In this document: piece by piece, positions 45,299 to 56,117 of the stretch
How positions within the stretch are numbered: position 1 is the first letter of the stretch
Layout: every line of letters starts with the position of its first letter
Source of the DNA: Deroplatys truncata
Lineage: Eukaryota; Arthropoda; Insecta; Mantodea; Mantidae
Reading direction: 5' to 3'
NCBI GenBank assembly: GCA_030765065.1
Contig: CM060984.1
Coordinates: 84,345,988-84,409,987, forward strand
DNA length: 64,000 nt
Notes under the pieces: generated by a model
The model's input: the letters and a program-made list of their open reading frames with translations, nothing else
Told to the model about the DNA's origin: nothing
Database searches by the model: none
Translations under genes and position numbers: made by a program

Positions 45299-45788
45299 AA
45301 AATGTTTATGAAAGGTTATTCTCATAATAAACTCATCATTAGGTTGACACGGAAAAACATGAAATTCCAGATAGTATGAAACAGAATAATTTTATGTACT
45401 GCAATATGCTGTGAATCCATTGTTCAAGTGCAACAAGTTACTGCTACAGTAAATTCAACATACGACTGTCATAATTAAATTTGCATGTAGCTTAAAAGTT
45501 TGGGAACTAGGGACGATCGATTTGATTTGATGTGCCAAGAAATTGACTACTGCTTTGATGTTTCCATGAAAAGGTGTATTCTTGTTAAATGTACAAATCT
45601 TGATGTAAAAAATGCAAACCCTCTTCTACCCAGTGATATGCAGAATGTGTTTGTCTTTCACAGCTTCTTTGATGTATACGACAGAAATTTTGTTCGTGTA
45701 ATTTAAAGTGTATAAGAAAAGAAAACCATTTACCATGGAAATTGTCCAAAAATGAAATTCGATAAAAACAAGCAAATTTTCGAGTTAA
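45299..45788. other. Unassigned
   Basis: A frame of 68 codons (45500-45706) with no recognised domain. Nothing else seen. Confidence 0.4.
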
Positions 45789-46391
45789 TGGTTTTGGCAA
45801 AGGATAGGATAGGACTAGAAACTGAGGGGGACGTAGTATCTCGATCTATGCAGATCTTTTGTACTAGGCCCCTGACGGGCACCCCCGGAAGGTAAGGATG
45901 AGGCGACAGGAGACAGAGGGCGGCCGGACTAGGAGGCACGATAGGCAGAGGGCAGGGACCCTGCCATTTAGGGAACATTTAGTTTGAGGTCCCCGGGTGC
46001 TGACTGTGCAGACGGCGACCCTCTCCCCTGTGGGCTTACACATCCCCTAGGGTATTCGGGACCCGGAGACCGCTCGCAGTCCGGGGGACGCAGGTTTCCT
46101 TGAGCTTCCTTTTCCCCTGCTATGCACACGCCGAGACCTCTCGCCGACACTTGCAACCCTGAAAGAGACCAAGCAGATAAAAGGTGAAGTGATATGAGAA
46201 TGGAGATGAATTTGAGGAACAGGAAATTCGGGGTATGTAATGATCCTTCCCAGCATTCGCCTTGCGACTCGAGGAAACCTCTGAAGAAACCCATGGGTCA
46301 GGAAGGTCGGCCACGGGAATCGAACCCATGACCTCCCGAATGGGGGCCACAGACCTAGCCACCTAAGCCATCCCGCTCGATGTGGTTTTGG
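45789..46391 (-). mobile_element. Long GC-rich tRNA-derived SINE (family S2) with 9-bp target-site duplication
   Basis: The insert 45798-46382 (585 bp) is flanked by TGGTTTTGG at 45789-45797 and 46383-46391. On the minus strand its head reads GGGATGGCTTAGGTGGCTAG (A-box-like), then GTCATGGGTTCGATTCCCG (B box). A GC-rich body of about 500 bp follows, with a TCCTATCCTATCC tail next to the left duplication. Minus-strand frames of up to 146 codons cross the body, but I see no recognised domain. A high GC content in AT-rich surroundings and an intact duplication suggest a fairly recent insertion. Confidence 0.85.
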
Positions 46392-46573
46392 TATAGCACT
46401 AATATGTAAGAAAACTAAACAATTCCTACCCCGTTGTAACAGTTTAGTTATAAATGGGCCATATAGGAAGCCTGAATTAAGCTTCACTTTTGGTATGGGT
46501 ATATACAGCTATTATTTTCTTAGCCATATTACTTAAAATACAGGATATACATTTTTCTTCAAACTACCCCATA

Positions 46574-47362
46574 TTTATTTTCTCTACCACGTATATAGTA
46601 GGTAGAGAAGATATTGTATTCCACTCAAAAATTTATACCGTGATTTCACCAGAAACACATGCTTTGAGTACCCCTGAATCCTCTCCAAAAAAGGCATTTT
46701 TGGAAAAAGTTTCGTGTTTGCGTGCGTCTATGAATAGCATAACTCAAAAACGAAAAGTCGGATGAATATCAAAATTGGTATTTAAGTTCACTATCTTCCA
46801 AAGATGCGACGGTAAAGCTTTTCAACAAAATTCCCCACATCCAACTACCTTTAGGCTGAACGTTTTTCGAAATTTGTTATTTTTTCAAAAATGCCTCTAA
46901 TGATTTTGATCAAAGGAATTTTGTATAATCCTGTACAATTGGTAAAGGTTATGCGATAGACGGAAACCACTACACAAAAAATTCAGATACTTTTAAAATG
47001 CTAAATTTATTTCAAATAACTTTTTTGTAGCATCAGCCATTTCCGAGATATCCGTTATTAATGGTTTGAATTATTCTGTTCTTTGTCATTATTTTAAAGC
47101 TCTATCGACCTTCAGTATTTCTTGGGATTTCGTGAAAAGAGTACGGAATTTTAAGGCCAGTATATAGCGTCCAGTTTTTAAGGATTTGACTATCGCTATT
47201 CCCTTCCCATTTAGAAACGAGTATATAATGTAGGCATTTCTGCAAAAGTTTGTCTCTATTAAAATTAAATATATATAAAAACAAGCTTTCGTAACAATGA
47301 TTTTTATACCCATTAATAAATTATAGAGGGTAGAGAAAGTCATGTGAATGTAACATACGACA
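46574..47362 (-). repeat. R1 repeat, older near-full-length copy
   Basis: Starts TTATTTTCTCTACCACG, with hairpin CTACC...GGTAG at 46585-46606. The core is nearly absent (GTGTTTGCGTGCGTCTATGA). The older 5' half is present (GAAAAGAGTACGGAATTTTA). It ends GAGGGTAGAGAAAGTCATGT then AACATACGA. Confidence 0.88.
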
Positions 47363-47436
47363 TTTTTATATAAAGGGCCTGAAAACATTAAGTTCTAATG
47401 AAAAATGCTATCCAGTTTTGGGGTCGAATACAATAT

Positions 47437-47728
47437 TGAAAATCGGCTGGCCCCGTAGCTCAGTCGGTAGAGCACCTGCCGTGAGAGGTGTCCCGGGCTC
47501 AATTCCCGACTGGGGTATGGTAATTTTTCTCTAGCCAAGATTATTCCCTATCCTCCCAGAGTCCCGAAGTATGAATGAGAGTGTGAATTTGTTTGTGATT
47601 AATGATTAAATCCCAAAAAGTCCAAGAAACCCAACGACAAGAAAATACGGTGAACACGATTGCCAATAGGCAAAAGTTCCAAGTGTTAAAGGTTGGATAT
47701 AAATGGAACTAAAAATTACTGAAAATCG
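47437..47728 (+). mobile_element. tRNA-derived SINE, family S1, with target-site duplication
   Basis: The insert 47446-47719 (274 bp) is flanked by TGAAAATCG at 47437-47445 and 47720-47728. The head is a clear tRNA: CCCGTAGCTCAGTCGGTAG (A box), GCACCTGCC, and CCCGGGCTCAATTCCCGA (B box). The ends GGCCCCG and CTGGGGT can pair. The body is ATTATTCCCTATCCTCCC then GAATGAGAGTGTGAAT, shared with the copy at 15880. The 3' end is GGATATAAATGGAAC without poly(A). Likely a mobile SINE dependent on a LINE that I do not see here. Confidence 0.9.
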
Positions 47729-48099
47729 TTGACGTAATCCAAAGCAGACAAGAAGTTCATTGCAAGATTCTTGAGAATCCGTTGGTTCTATTCCTTCCGT
47801 AGGTATCTTCTAGCTCCAGTTTCCTTGAAAGTGGAAGCTCAGACCTTGGCCGAAACAATAGTAAATGACTGCAGCAGCGTGTTTACATCGCTTGTTTGTC
47901 CTTGCACGGAAATTCGTCTTAATTGCGTTACTTCCCGCTACATGTAAGTACCGTTAATAGCCCATTTAAAAAAAGCATGGCTCTCATAGCGCCTTATGTT
48001 CGAGAGACATCCTTAGCTTCGTGGCTGTCTTGTTGCCGGAATGTCTCCGGGTTACCCCAACACAGTTATTTAAATTACTTCTTTTTTTTTTCTTTCTTT

Positions 48100-48660
48100 T
48101 CATTCTCTGCAATGCACCTTTAGTAGTTAAGTGGAGAATTGTATTCCACCAATAAATTGAAAGTCAAGATTACATGGAAATGCACATTTTGGGATTCCTT
48201 GAATTCAATGAAAGCAGTTTTTGTAAAAATGTCTGTGTGTGCGAGGCTGACGAGGATAACTCAAAAATGAAAATTATATTAAGTACTAAACTCTATGTTT
48301 AGAAAGGTAGAATCAGATGACTGAAAAATTCAATGCCATAGTCGGGAGATCCGTGGTTCAAATCCCGGCAATAGCATTGAATTGTTCAGTCATCTGATTC
48401 TACCTTTCCAACCCTGTCCAACACACGGCTTGTGTGAAAGAACAATTAATTCCATTGATGTTTAGGTTCAGCATCTTCCAAGGCTGCGATGCGAAGTTCT
48501 TCAAAATGTCCCCGCCTCATGTACCCCTTACATGTAGGAGTTTACGATATTTTTTATTTTCTCAAAAACTGCGCTAACAATCTTAATTAAAATGTTTCAT
48601 GTTAAACATACTGACCTGAGAAACAAAATGTATGACTTTAATCTTTTATAATACATTACA
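48100..48660 (-). repeat. R1 repeat, 3' half, carrying a hairpin insertion
   Basis: Has TAGTAGTTAAGTGGAG, GTATTCCACCAATAAATTG, and GTCTGTGTGTGCGAGGCTGA. It is interrupted at 48303, resumes TTCAGCATCTTCCAAGGC, and ends with TTTTATAATACATTACATAC. Diverged. Confidence 0.7.
48295..48465. mobile_element. 155-bp insertion with a 34-bp-arm hairpin around a tRNA B-box-like loop
   Basis: The insert 48303-48457 is flanked by ATGTTTAG at 48295-48302 and 48458-48465. Arms GGTAGAATCAGATGACTG... (48306-48339) and ...CAGTCATCTGATTCTACC (48371-48404) are complementary with about three mismatches. The loop holds GTGGTTCAAATCCCGG, a close match to a tRNA T-arm/B box. About 50 bp of unpaired tail follow. It could be a small inverted-repeat element or a rearranged SINE; the 8-bp duplication also fits hAT insertion. 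Confidence 0.75.
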
Positions 48661-48936
48661 TACATTAAAGTACATAATTTGTGTCAAACTATTCATAGCA
48701 TTAACTTCCAAACATTCCGTGTCTAAAGGTTAGACCTTTTCTAAGCGACATTTAACGAATGTACTTGAAAGTTTCCGATTCTTCCTAACCCCCCTCATCC
48801 CAAGATCTTGTTAAAACGAATAAGCATTTGAATGCTGGTTCCTTCTTGCTATATTTGAAACAATTCCTAGGTAAATGCATATGGTGAATAACGTAGTGAG
48901 GATATAAGAAACACTCGTTATACTACTAGTATAATG
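48661..48936. other. AT-rich, nothing recognised
   Basis: No gene or repeat identified. Confidence 0.4.
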
Positions 48937-48938
48937 TA

Positions 48939-49804
48939 CGAGGGCTGATCAACAAATACTGAGACTGATTTTTTTCTCAGATGTTTATTACTCCAATTCA
49001 ACGTTTACATGATCTTTTTCAAAGTAGTCCCCTCCTACTTCAATGCACTTTTTATACCGTCTCTGCCAGTCCTTGAACACGTGCTGCAGAACATTCTTTG
49101 TAAGGTCCTTGAGAATCGCCTCACTTTTCTTGAGCACTGCCTCAGACTTCTCAAATCGAATACCCCTAAGCTTTGCCTTTAGTGATGGGAATAAAAAAAA
49201 GTCACAGGGTGCAAGATCGGGGCTATAAGGTGGATGTGGTAATGTTGAACCGAGCCAGAAAGTGCATGACTTGATTTGCGACGCGAGGCCGTGCATTGTC
49301 ATGATGAAGTCGCCACACAGCCCGAGAAAGCTCTGGTCGTTTCTTTGCAATGTGCTTCCTCAGTGTAGCCAATACCGACGTGTAGTATACTGCTGTAACA
49401 GTAGTGTGAGGGGGAACTGCATGCTGGTAAATCATTCCATTACAGTCAAAAAATGTGATCATCACTTTCCCTGCAGATGGAACAACTTTTGCCTTTTTTG
49501 GTGTTGGAGAACCCGGCAATTTCCACACTGTGCTGGTTTGTTTTCCTTCAGGATCATAATGATGCAGCCATGACTCATCACCGGTGATAATCGCTTTAAA
49601 AAATGCATCACCCTCATTGTCTGGTATGCGAAATGCACGGAGGGTCTACAAAATAGAGCATTACTACCAACCTACCAATACGAGAGTGATGCCGCCTACC
49701 AACATTATACATAAAACATAGTTCAAATATTTATGTTACGGATACGAAACTATAACGGAAGCTACAGGAAACAATCAGTCTCAGTCTTTGTTGATCGGCC
49801 CTCG
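48939..49804 (-). mobile_element. mariner copy M2, same internal deletion as M1
   Basis: 866 bp. Ends CGAGGGCTGATCAACAAATA (left) and the complement of CGAGGGCCGATCAACAAAGA (right). TA flanks lie at 48937-48938 and 49805-49806. Nearly identical to M1 at 27052 along its length, with a few indels. The N-terminal half of the transposase gene is missing at the same junction, so both descend from one deleted, trans-mobilised parent. Confidence 0.92.
48988..49660 (-). pseudogene. mariner transposase fragment (catalytic half)
   Basis: On the minus strand: AIITGDESWLHHYDPEGK (first Asp), VPSAGKVMITFFDCNGMIYQ, LHHDNARPRVANQVM (second Asp), PHPPYSPDLAPCDFFLFPSL (third Asp), LKAKLRGIRFEKSEAVLK. The C-terminal frame ends at 48988. 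Frames shift at about 49240, with a short deletion before PHPPYSPDL compared with M1. All three catalytic Asp codons are present but not in one frame, and the DNA-binding domain is missing. Confidence 0.88.
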
Positions 49805-49806
49805 TA

Positions 49807-50754
49807 TTACAATAACTATCCGCAGTGAATTTGTCCTTGGTAGAGAAATTCGCTTGAATGCATCACTTAGCCTCTTTTCCCCAATCTACTTGCAATACGC
49901 TCTTCCATCATATTTTGGGGGGAGGGGGGTTGTGTCAAGACTAACGTGTCACATTTTTATATAACTCAAAACTCCATCTTCTCTGACAGTGTATAAAGCC
50001 TTCTTCTTAAAGCTCAATTGAAGCTTCAAAACATTCCACAATGAGCTACAAAACAAAACTGAAGGGCTTCGCGTACCAAACAGTATGAATAAAGTTTTCA
50101 GGGAAGTCAAAAAGCATCTTATTTTGATTAACTAATTTATGAGATTGAAAGGTTTATAAGTAAGAAAAGGTTTGCAACCGTTTCATTATGTATTCTGTAA
50201 ATACAAAGTTTAAAACTGCACTCAACTTGATGTCACCTGACTGAATTTTGCAGAGGACCATTGCACAAGAAAAATATATAACAGTTCTGCTTAAGGAAAC
50301 CCGTCAGTGAAAATACTAAAATACGCATTTTATGACCTATCAGCTTCAAATCTTTATGCGATAATTGGAATGTGCTCATAAATAAAATAAATAAAACTAA
50401 AGTTAACCCGTTACTGAGAAATTAATTCTTTACTAATATTTTAGTTTCAATTTTGAGCTTCTTCAGAATTCTCCTCGCAATGAATAATTACAGATTTCTA
50501 GTTAAAAATTTAATTTCTGCACTACTAAACGCTAATAAAAAGTGTCATTAGTTTGCTGTAAAATTTCTCAAATTATTGATATCTTGCTTTTCCTCATTTT
50601 TTGCACTAAGTATTATATAAAACATTTAATGGTACAAGCAAGATGCATTATTTCAGAAAGACCAAATCAGTTTCTTTGTTTTACAGTTGTCCACAATTAC
50701 CGAAATTTTCAGGAAAACTGTTTGAAATTTGCATCGCGTGAAGCAATACTGCAA
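49807..50754. other. Unassigned AT-rich sequence
   Basis: A short G-run lies at 49917-49929. A 100-codon frame (50542-50844) runs into an R1 fragment and is not a gene. Confidence 0.4.
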
Positions 50755-50842
50755 AATCTTGTGTTATACTTTCTTTACTCATTATTCCACAAACTATTCT
50801 TACAAAAGCTTCCTTTTCTATCTAATTCTTGTCAATCAAGGT
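50755..50842 (+). repeat. R1 repeat, 5' end fragment
   Basis: AATCTTGTGTTATACTTTCT, TTACTCATTATTCCAC and CTTCCTTTTCTATCTAATTC match the older R1 5' end, which stops after about 90 bp. Confidence 0.6.
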
Positions 50843-50889
50843 AACTTTCTTTTTTCTTTTGTTTTACTTTTAACATCAATTAACTGTTA

Positions 50890-51065
50890 GGTCGTATGGG
50901 ACGATGAATGAATGCCTAAATTAGACCAGACTCCATTGATTCTACAGTTACTCGACATACTCGACACTCATCTTTTCGGTGTAGGGAATACGCCGGAGAA
51001 ATGAGACACGAACTTATGGCAATTTGAATTTGAGGCAGACACTCTACCCCCCAAACCACGAGGTG
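50890..51065 (-). mobile_element. Possible tRNA-derived SINE
   Basis: Minus strand starting at about 51063: CCTCGTGGTTTGGGGGGTAG then AGTGTCTGCCTC (A-box/anticodon region), and CATAAGTTCGTGTCTC (degenerate B box). A body of about 100 bp ends in a CATTCATTCAT-type tail near 50906. No target duplication found. Not the same body as families S1 or S2. Confidence 0.5.
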
Positions 51066-51209
51066 GGTGATAAACTTTCGATAAGCATTTAATCATTTCG
51101 TATTAGATATAAGAATGCAGAAGGTAAAGCCATAGTCATTTTTTTAAAAAAAACGTGTCGCTAGTGATGGCTTAGAAGTTCCATGCTCTATTCATGACGA
51201 AAGCAAAAA

Positions 51210-51907
51210 TCCTTATTCATTACATTCACATGACTTTCTCTACTCTCTCTCGCTTATTAGTGGGTATAAAATCATTGTTAGGAAAGCTTTATTTTCGTAT
51301 ATACCTACTTCATTTTAATCGATATAAACATATCCAGAAATAGCTGCATTACCATTTCGTTAAAAACGCAAAGGGAACGGTAATAGTCAAATGTTTTGGA
51401 ACTGAGCGCTATACGCTGGCCTCAAAATTCCATATTTCCATGCAATCTTGAGAAACAACTGAATTTCGACAGAACTTTAAAAGAATAACCAGGTATTGAA
51501 CAATTCGAAACATTTATAACGGATATCTCGGAAATGATTGCTTCCACACAAAGGTTATTTGAAATAAATTGCGTGCTTTAAAGAGCTCTACATTTTTTCT
51601 GTAGTACGTTTTCGTCTATCATTTAATGTTTACCCGTTAGGCAAGATTGCATAAAATTAATTCCGAATGAAGACCACTTCAGGATATTCCCAGGAAAGTC
51701 AACAATTACGTTTTACTTCTGTAAATTCTTTAAATAAATAAATATATACAGCATTGTGATAAAAATCGTTAAAGCCATTTTTCAGAAAATCAAAATTACG
51801 AAATATTTTCCTTGTAAAGCGTAGTTTGGTTTGGGGATCTTCTCATGTCACAACTTTGGAAGATACTGAACTTAAATATCAAGTTTGGTATTTATCCGAC
51901 TACTTGT
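51210..51907 (+). repeat. R1 repeat, older copy cut at its core
   Basis: TTACATTCACATGACTTTCT, then CTACTCTCTCTCGCTTATTAG, the older 5' half (ACGGTAATAGTCAAATGTTT, CGCTATACGCTGGCCT) and the body. It ends GGTATTTATCCGACTACTTG, just before the core. A reverse copy begins immediately. Confidence 0.85.
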
Positions 51908-52053
51908 TACTTTTTCTACCACGTACTAGTTGAAGAAAAGGTATTTCATTCCGCAAAAATTCGATATCGAGAGTTCACCGGAGGTATATGTTTTGAAGCC
52001 CCTGAATCCAAAAAGTGCAGTTTTAGGAAAAGGTTCCTGTGTGTGCGCGCTTG

Positions 52054-52117
<64 letters not shown>

Positions 52118-52160
52118 TATGAACGACGTAATTAAAATGATGACTCCATACACTACTAAT
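51906..52160 (-). repeat. R1 repeat, 3' end with long (GT)n core
   Basis: Starts GTTACTTTTTCTACCACGTA. It has AAAAATTCGATATCGAGAGT, then (GT)n from 52048 to 52114 (about 33 units), and is lost near 52140 before the Tc1-like element. Confidence 0.85.
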
Positions 52161-52161
52161 A

Positions 52162-53448
52162 CAGGATGTATCTTTATTGGTGTCATATATTTGGGGGACG
52201 TGTTCCTGACATCAAAACAGTAAAAAAATCTCATATGTACATGGGTCTGAAAATCAACCGTTTCGTTGTTATAGGTCAAAAAAGATGTATTCCATGAGTG
52301 AACAGACAGATATGCACTACACGAATGGCCGTGCAGACGGCAATGCAGCACGAGCACGTGAACTTTATGCAGAAAGTACCCTGACAGGCCGTTACCGTGT
52401 GCAAGAACATTCGCAAGAATTCACCAACGCTTGAGACAGAACGGCGCATTTCAGAGCAGTACTAGGGATGTTGGGAGACCAAGAGCGGTACGAGGCATTG
52501 AGCTTGAAGAACGAGTTCTTCGTGCTGTGGATGCAGACCCATCACAAAGCACAAGACGTATGGCTGTAAGGGAAAGAGTTAGTCATATGACTATCTGGAG
52601 AATTCTGCGTGAAAATCTTCTGTTCCCGTATCACCTTCAACCTTGAGCCAAGAAGACTTTTCTGTCAACGCATGTTACAGCAGTGCGCTGTGATCATCAA
52701 TTTCCTAGCCTGTATCTTATTCACGGATGAGACTGGGGTTTACTCGCGACGGCATCTTCAATTGTCATAACACTCATAACCAGGCACTTGAAAATCTTAA
52801 TGAAGTACGACAGGACAACCATCAACAGAGGTTCTCTCTCAACGTTTGGGATGGAATCATTCATGATCACCTCATTGGTCCTTAGTTCTTCCCTCCGCGT
52901 CTGAATGGACAAACCTATCTCCAGTTTCTCAGAAATGAGTTGCATCAGTTAACTGATAATGTGCCTCTGGACATCATCCAACGAATGTGGTTTTTACGCG
53001 ATGGCGCTCCAGCATTTCAGTATGATAGTTCGTAAGTTTTTGAATGATCGATTTCCGCAAAGATGGATTGGTCGAGGGGGACCCATTGCATGGCCTGTTC
53101 GATCTCCTGATTTGAATCCAATGGATTTCTTCGTCTGGGGACATTTGAAGCCCTTGGTTTATGCGATTTCTGTGTCTTATGTTGACATTTTGAGAGGACG
53201 TATCCAAACTGTAAATGACCAAATTCGAAATACACCAGGAATTTTCAACACAGTACGCCAGAGCATGGAACGCAGGCTTACTGCATGCATCGAAGAAAGA
53301 GGAAGGCACTTCGAGCAATTTTTGTAACTTTCGATTTTGTAACTCTGAAATAAATGATTTTCTGAACCATGTTCACATGAACGTTTTTACTATTTTGTTG
53401 TCAGGAACAGCTTCCCCAAATATATGACACCAATAAAGATACCACCTG
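52162..53448 (+). mobile_element. Tc1/mariner-type element, full-length relic with about 50-bp inverted repeats
   Basis: 1,287 bp. Left end CAGGATGTATCTTTATTGG, right end the complement of CAGGTGGTATCTTTATTGG; the match continues through TGTCATATATTTGGGG and GTTCCTGACA. TA flanks lie at 52160-52161 and 53449-53450. The length is that expected for an autonomous element, and the interior is a transposase gene broken by few frameshifts and stops. Confidence 0.93.
52312..53327 (+). pseudogene. Tc1/mariner-type transposase, frameshifted
   Basis: N-terminal part: GNAARARELYAESTLTG (first HTH). Then VGRPRAVRGIELEERVLRAV, SQSTRRMAVRERVSHMTIWR (second HTH) in the frame at 52431-52646. The catalytic core is ILFTDETGVYSR (first Asp), NVWDGIIHDHLIGP, FLRDGAPA (second Asp, near 53003), and RWIGRGGPIAWPVRSPDLNP with MDFFVWGHLK (third Asp), ending at 53327 in EERGRHFEQFL. 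The C-terminal 122 codons are open; frames shift at several places before. All three Asp codons are present. Confidence 0.88.
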
Positions 53449-53450
53449 TA

Positions 53451-54960
53451 TTCATGGGTTGGCATTAACCAGCGGCAAGCAGAATATCAATCTTTCTTTA
53501 ATGTTTCTCCCACGTGCTAAGAAGGTTTGCAGAAAGTAGACATTTCTGAACTTTAAATGTCCAGTTAAGAAGCTTAAAAGATTAATGGCACTACATTCAT
53601 TTCTGGGTTACGTTTTTCGCGGCCTACATTTGGGAGCACGAAAGTGTTCCATATAGTATGAAAGGATTTAAGTTCGTACCGATGTACGTAGCTCTGTTCT
53701 CACCAAGTGTCTTAAAAATAAAGGATAACAAAACTAATGCTAATTTTGAAGTTATTTATTAGATTTTTACTATCAAATAGAAATTTGATTTTTGCTTTTT
53801 TGTATACCTTTATGTAATGTATGATTTGTATCTTGTTTGGCTGAAACAAATCGTAGTCTTTTTGATTTTGCTTCACTTTTCTACCCCCCCTCCTTTTCCG
53901 TAATTCCAAATAGTTGATTGGCAACTTGCTTATGTCAGTTATATCTTCCCAAAGTTGGGCGGAACGTGACACTGTCAACAGCTACCTATGTTCTTGCTAG
54001 TTGATTATCCTTAAGTTGTTAATAATAATGGTGATAATATTAATAAGCCTGATCATAATAATCTATTTGTAACGCTTTTTGGCTAACAAGGTCACATAAG
54101 AATCATTGTACAACAATAATAGATAATTCAAGAGAATATAGGGACAGCGGAAAACCCTTATCCAGCAGCAGCATATCTAAATGCTTATAGTGTTGCGTGA
54201 ATTATTATTCTGTGAAAAGTTTTAATATTTCACAAAAAAGTAAACTTCGACTACAATTTTAAACTGTCATTACTTGAAGCATTCTTCATGTGACTATTTC
54301 TTATAAAGTTAGGAATATAGAACCTTGAAAATTAATCCCCTATTCTAATTATGTTGAAGAAATCTGTGATAACAGTTTCAATCATTTTAGTACCGGGTGC
54401 CCTTAAGTTTTAAAACAATTTTTGAACCTTATTAAGTGTCCTAATATATGCTGATATGTCAGTAATGGCATCAGGTTTCTCATTATATGTATACTGTTTT
54501 ATTAACATAAAAATTATAAATGCTGATGTCTATACATGATAATTTATTAAATAGAGTATAAGGGCGATTAGAAAGGAAGTCACTTCCCACAAGGTACTTT
54601 ATCTTGCAAGTTCATCGCCGGGTTCACACGCACCAAAATTTTAATCCGGGGTACCCATAAATTAAATTTGCTGTTGTCGCTAGAAAGCAGGCAATCTTAT
54701 TGTCTCTGTGAGATTATGTTTTTAACAAAAGTAAAAACCTTATTAAGATGCGACATCAAGATAGGAATGATGAACTACTGGTGTTTAGCCGCTGCACCGG
54801 AAAAGAGAAATGTATCAACATCGTTACCAACATACCATACCAAGAAGACGCATTACACTTTTGCGAACTGTACAAGCAACAATGACACGCATGGAAACAT
54901 TAACTTATTTTGCACTGCAGTATTATTGGAAACGCTTTGTCTTAGGATGGATACTGTATT
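53451..54960. other. 1.5 kb without recognised gene
   Basis: AT-rich. A minus-strand frame of 88 codons (53712-53978) and a plus-strand frame of 131 codons (54668-55063, running into R1) show no domain. No transposon ends recognised. Confidence 0.4.
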
Positions 54961-55862
54961 TTTACTTTCTCTACTACGTATAGTAAGTAGGGGAAGTATT
55001 GCATTCCACCCAAAAATTCGATACCGAGATTTCACCGGAAATACACGTTTTGAGACCTCCTGAATCCAAAAAAAGCATTTTTGGAAACATGTCCGTGTGT
55101 GTGTGTGTGTGTGTGTCTGTGTGTGTGTGTGTGTGTGTCTGTGTGTGTGTCTGTGTGTGTGTGTGTGTGTCTGTGAACAGCATAACTCAAAAACGAACAA
55201 TCGGATAAGCACCAAACTTGGTATTTAGGTTCAGTATCTTCCAGAGATGCGACACGAAGGTTTTCAAGAAAATTCCCCCACCCCAGACTACCCTTTACAT
55301 GGAACATTTTTCGAAAATTTTAATTTTCTCAAAAATGACTAACGATTTTGATGAAAATATCATATGTTTAGGGTAATGTCATGACAAATGAAATGTATAT
55401 CTCGAATTTTCTGGGAATGTCTCCAAAAGTATTCTTCATTGTGAACGACTTTTGCATAACTGGTAAACCATAAGAGATAGACAAAATTTTACTACACAAA
55501 CAATGTAGATCGCGTTAAAATACACAACTTATGTCATATACATTTCTTTTGTTGAGTGAACCGTTTTCGAGATATTGCTTGTTATTTCCTTAAATTTTCC
55601 AATACTTATACTTTTTCTCAAATTTGTTATTCATTTTTTTTATGTCCTGGACATGCAAAGAGAATGGAATGCGTCACATAGCAACCAGCGTTAAAATATT
55701 TGACTATCGCTTAAAAGCTACCATATTTTCCTTGCATCTAAGAAAATTACTAATAAGATTGACATCTCGATATCTCGATTAACATGAATCTATGGAGAAT
55801 AGGCGTTTGTATAATTAGGTTGTACAAGAGTAGAGAAAGTTATGTGAGTGTAACACATCAGA
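54961..55862 (-). repeat. R1 repeat, younger subfamily, full length
   Basis: Starts TTTACTTTCTCTACTACG, hairpin CGTATAGTAAGTAG, CCACCCAAAAATTCGATACC. The GTGT/GTCT core is at 55093-55172. The GATGCGACACGAAGG block and the young 5' half follow. It ends AGAGTAGAGAAAGTTATGTG and ACACATCAGA. Both subterminal repeats are perfect. Confidence 0.92.
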
Positions 55863-56117
55863 TTTTTTGGTTTAGTCCGCAATCTATCTGCCCTTTTCTT
55901 GAGTTGGCACCTGCTTCAGAGGCCCTGGTCAGAACTGGTAATTTTCACACGATTTAACATTATAATTACCTCACTTAGAAGTGAACATGCAATGGGAATT
56001 AAAATGTAATTACCTCATATTTTAGCTGCAGAATTAACACATACCGCAGCAACGTGAACAGGTATTTCATTACTTCCTTTTTAATATTACGGTTTATTTA
56101 TTAATTTAAATACAGAG
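55863..56117. other. Short unassigned spacer
   Basis: Nothing recognised. Confidence 0.4.

Noticed and set aside
45968-46487. 108- and 146-codon minus-strand ORFs
   Set aside because: They overlap the tRNA-headed SINE in several frames and run out of it into flanking DNA.
47446-47520. Functional tRNA gene
   Set aside because: Acceptor and anticodon stems are imperfect, and the sequence continues into a SINE body bounded by a target-site duplication.
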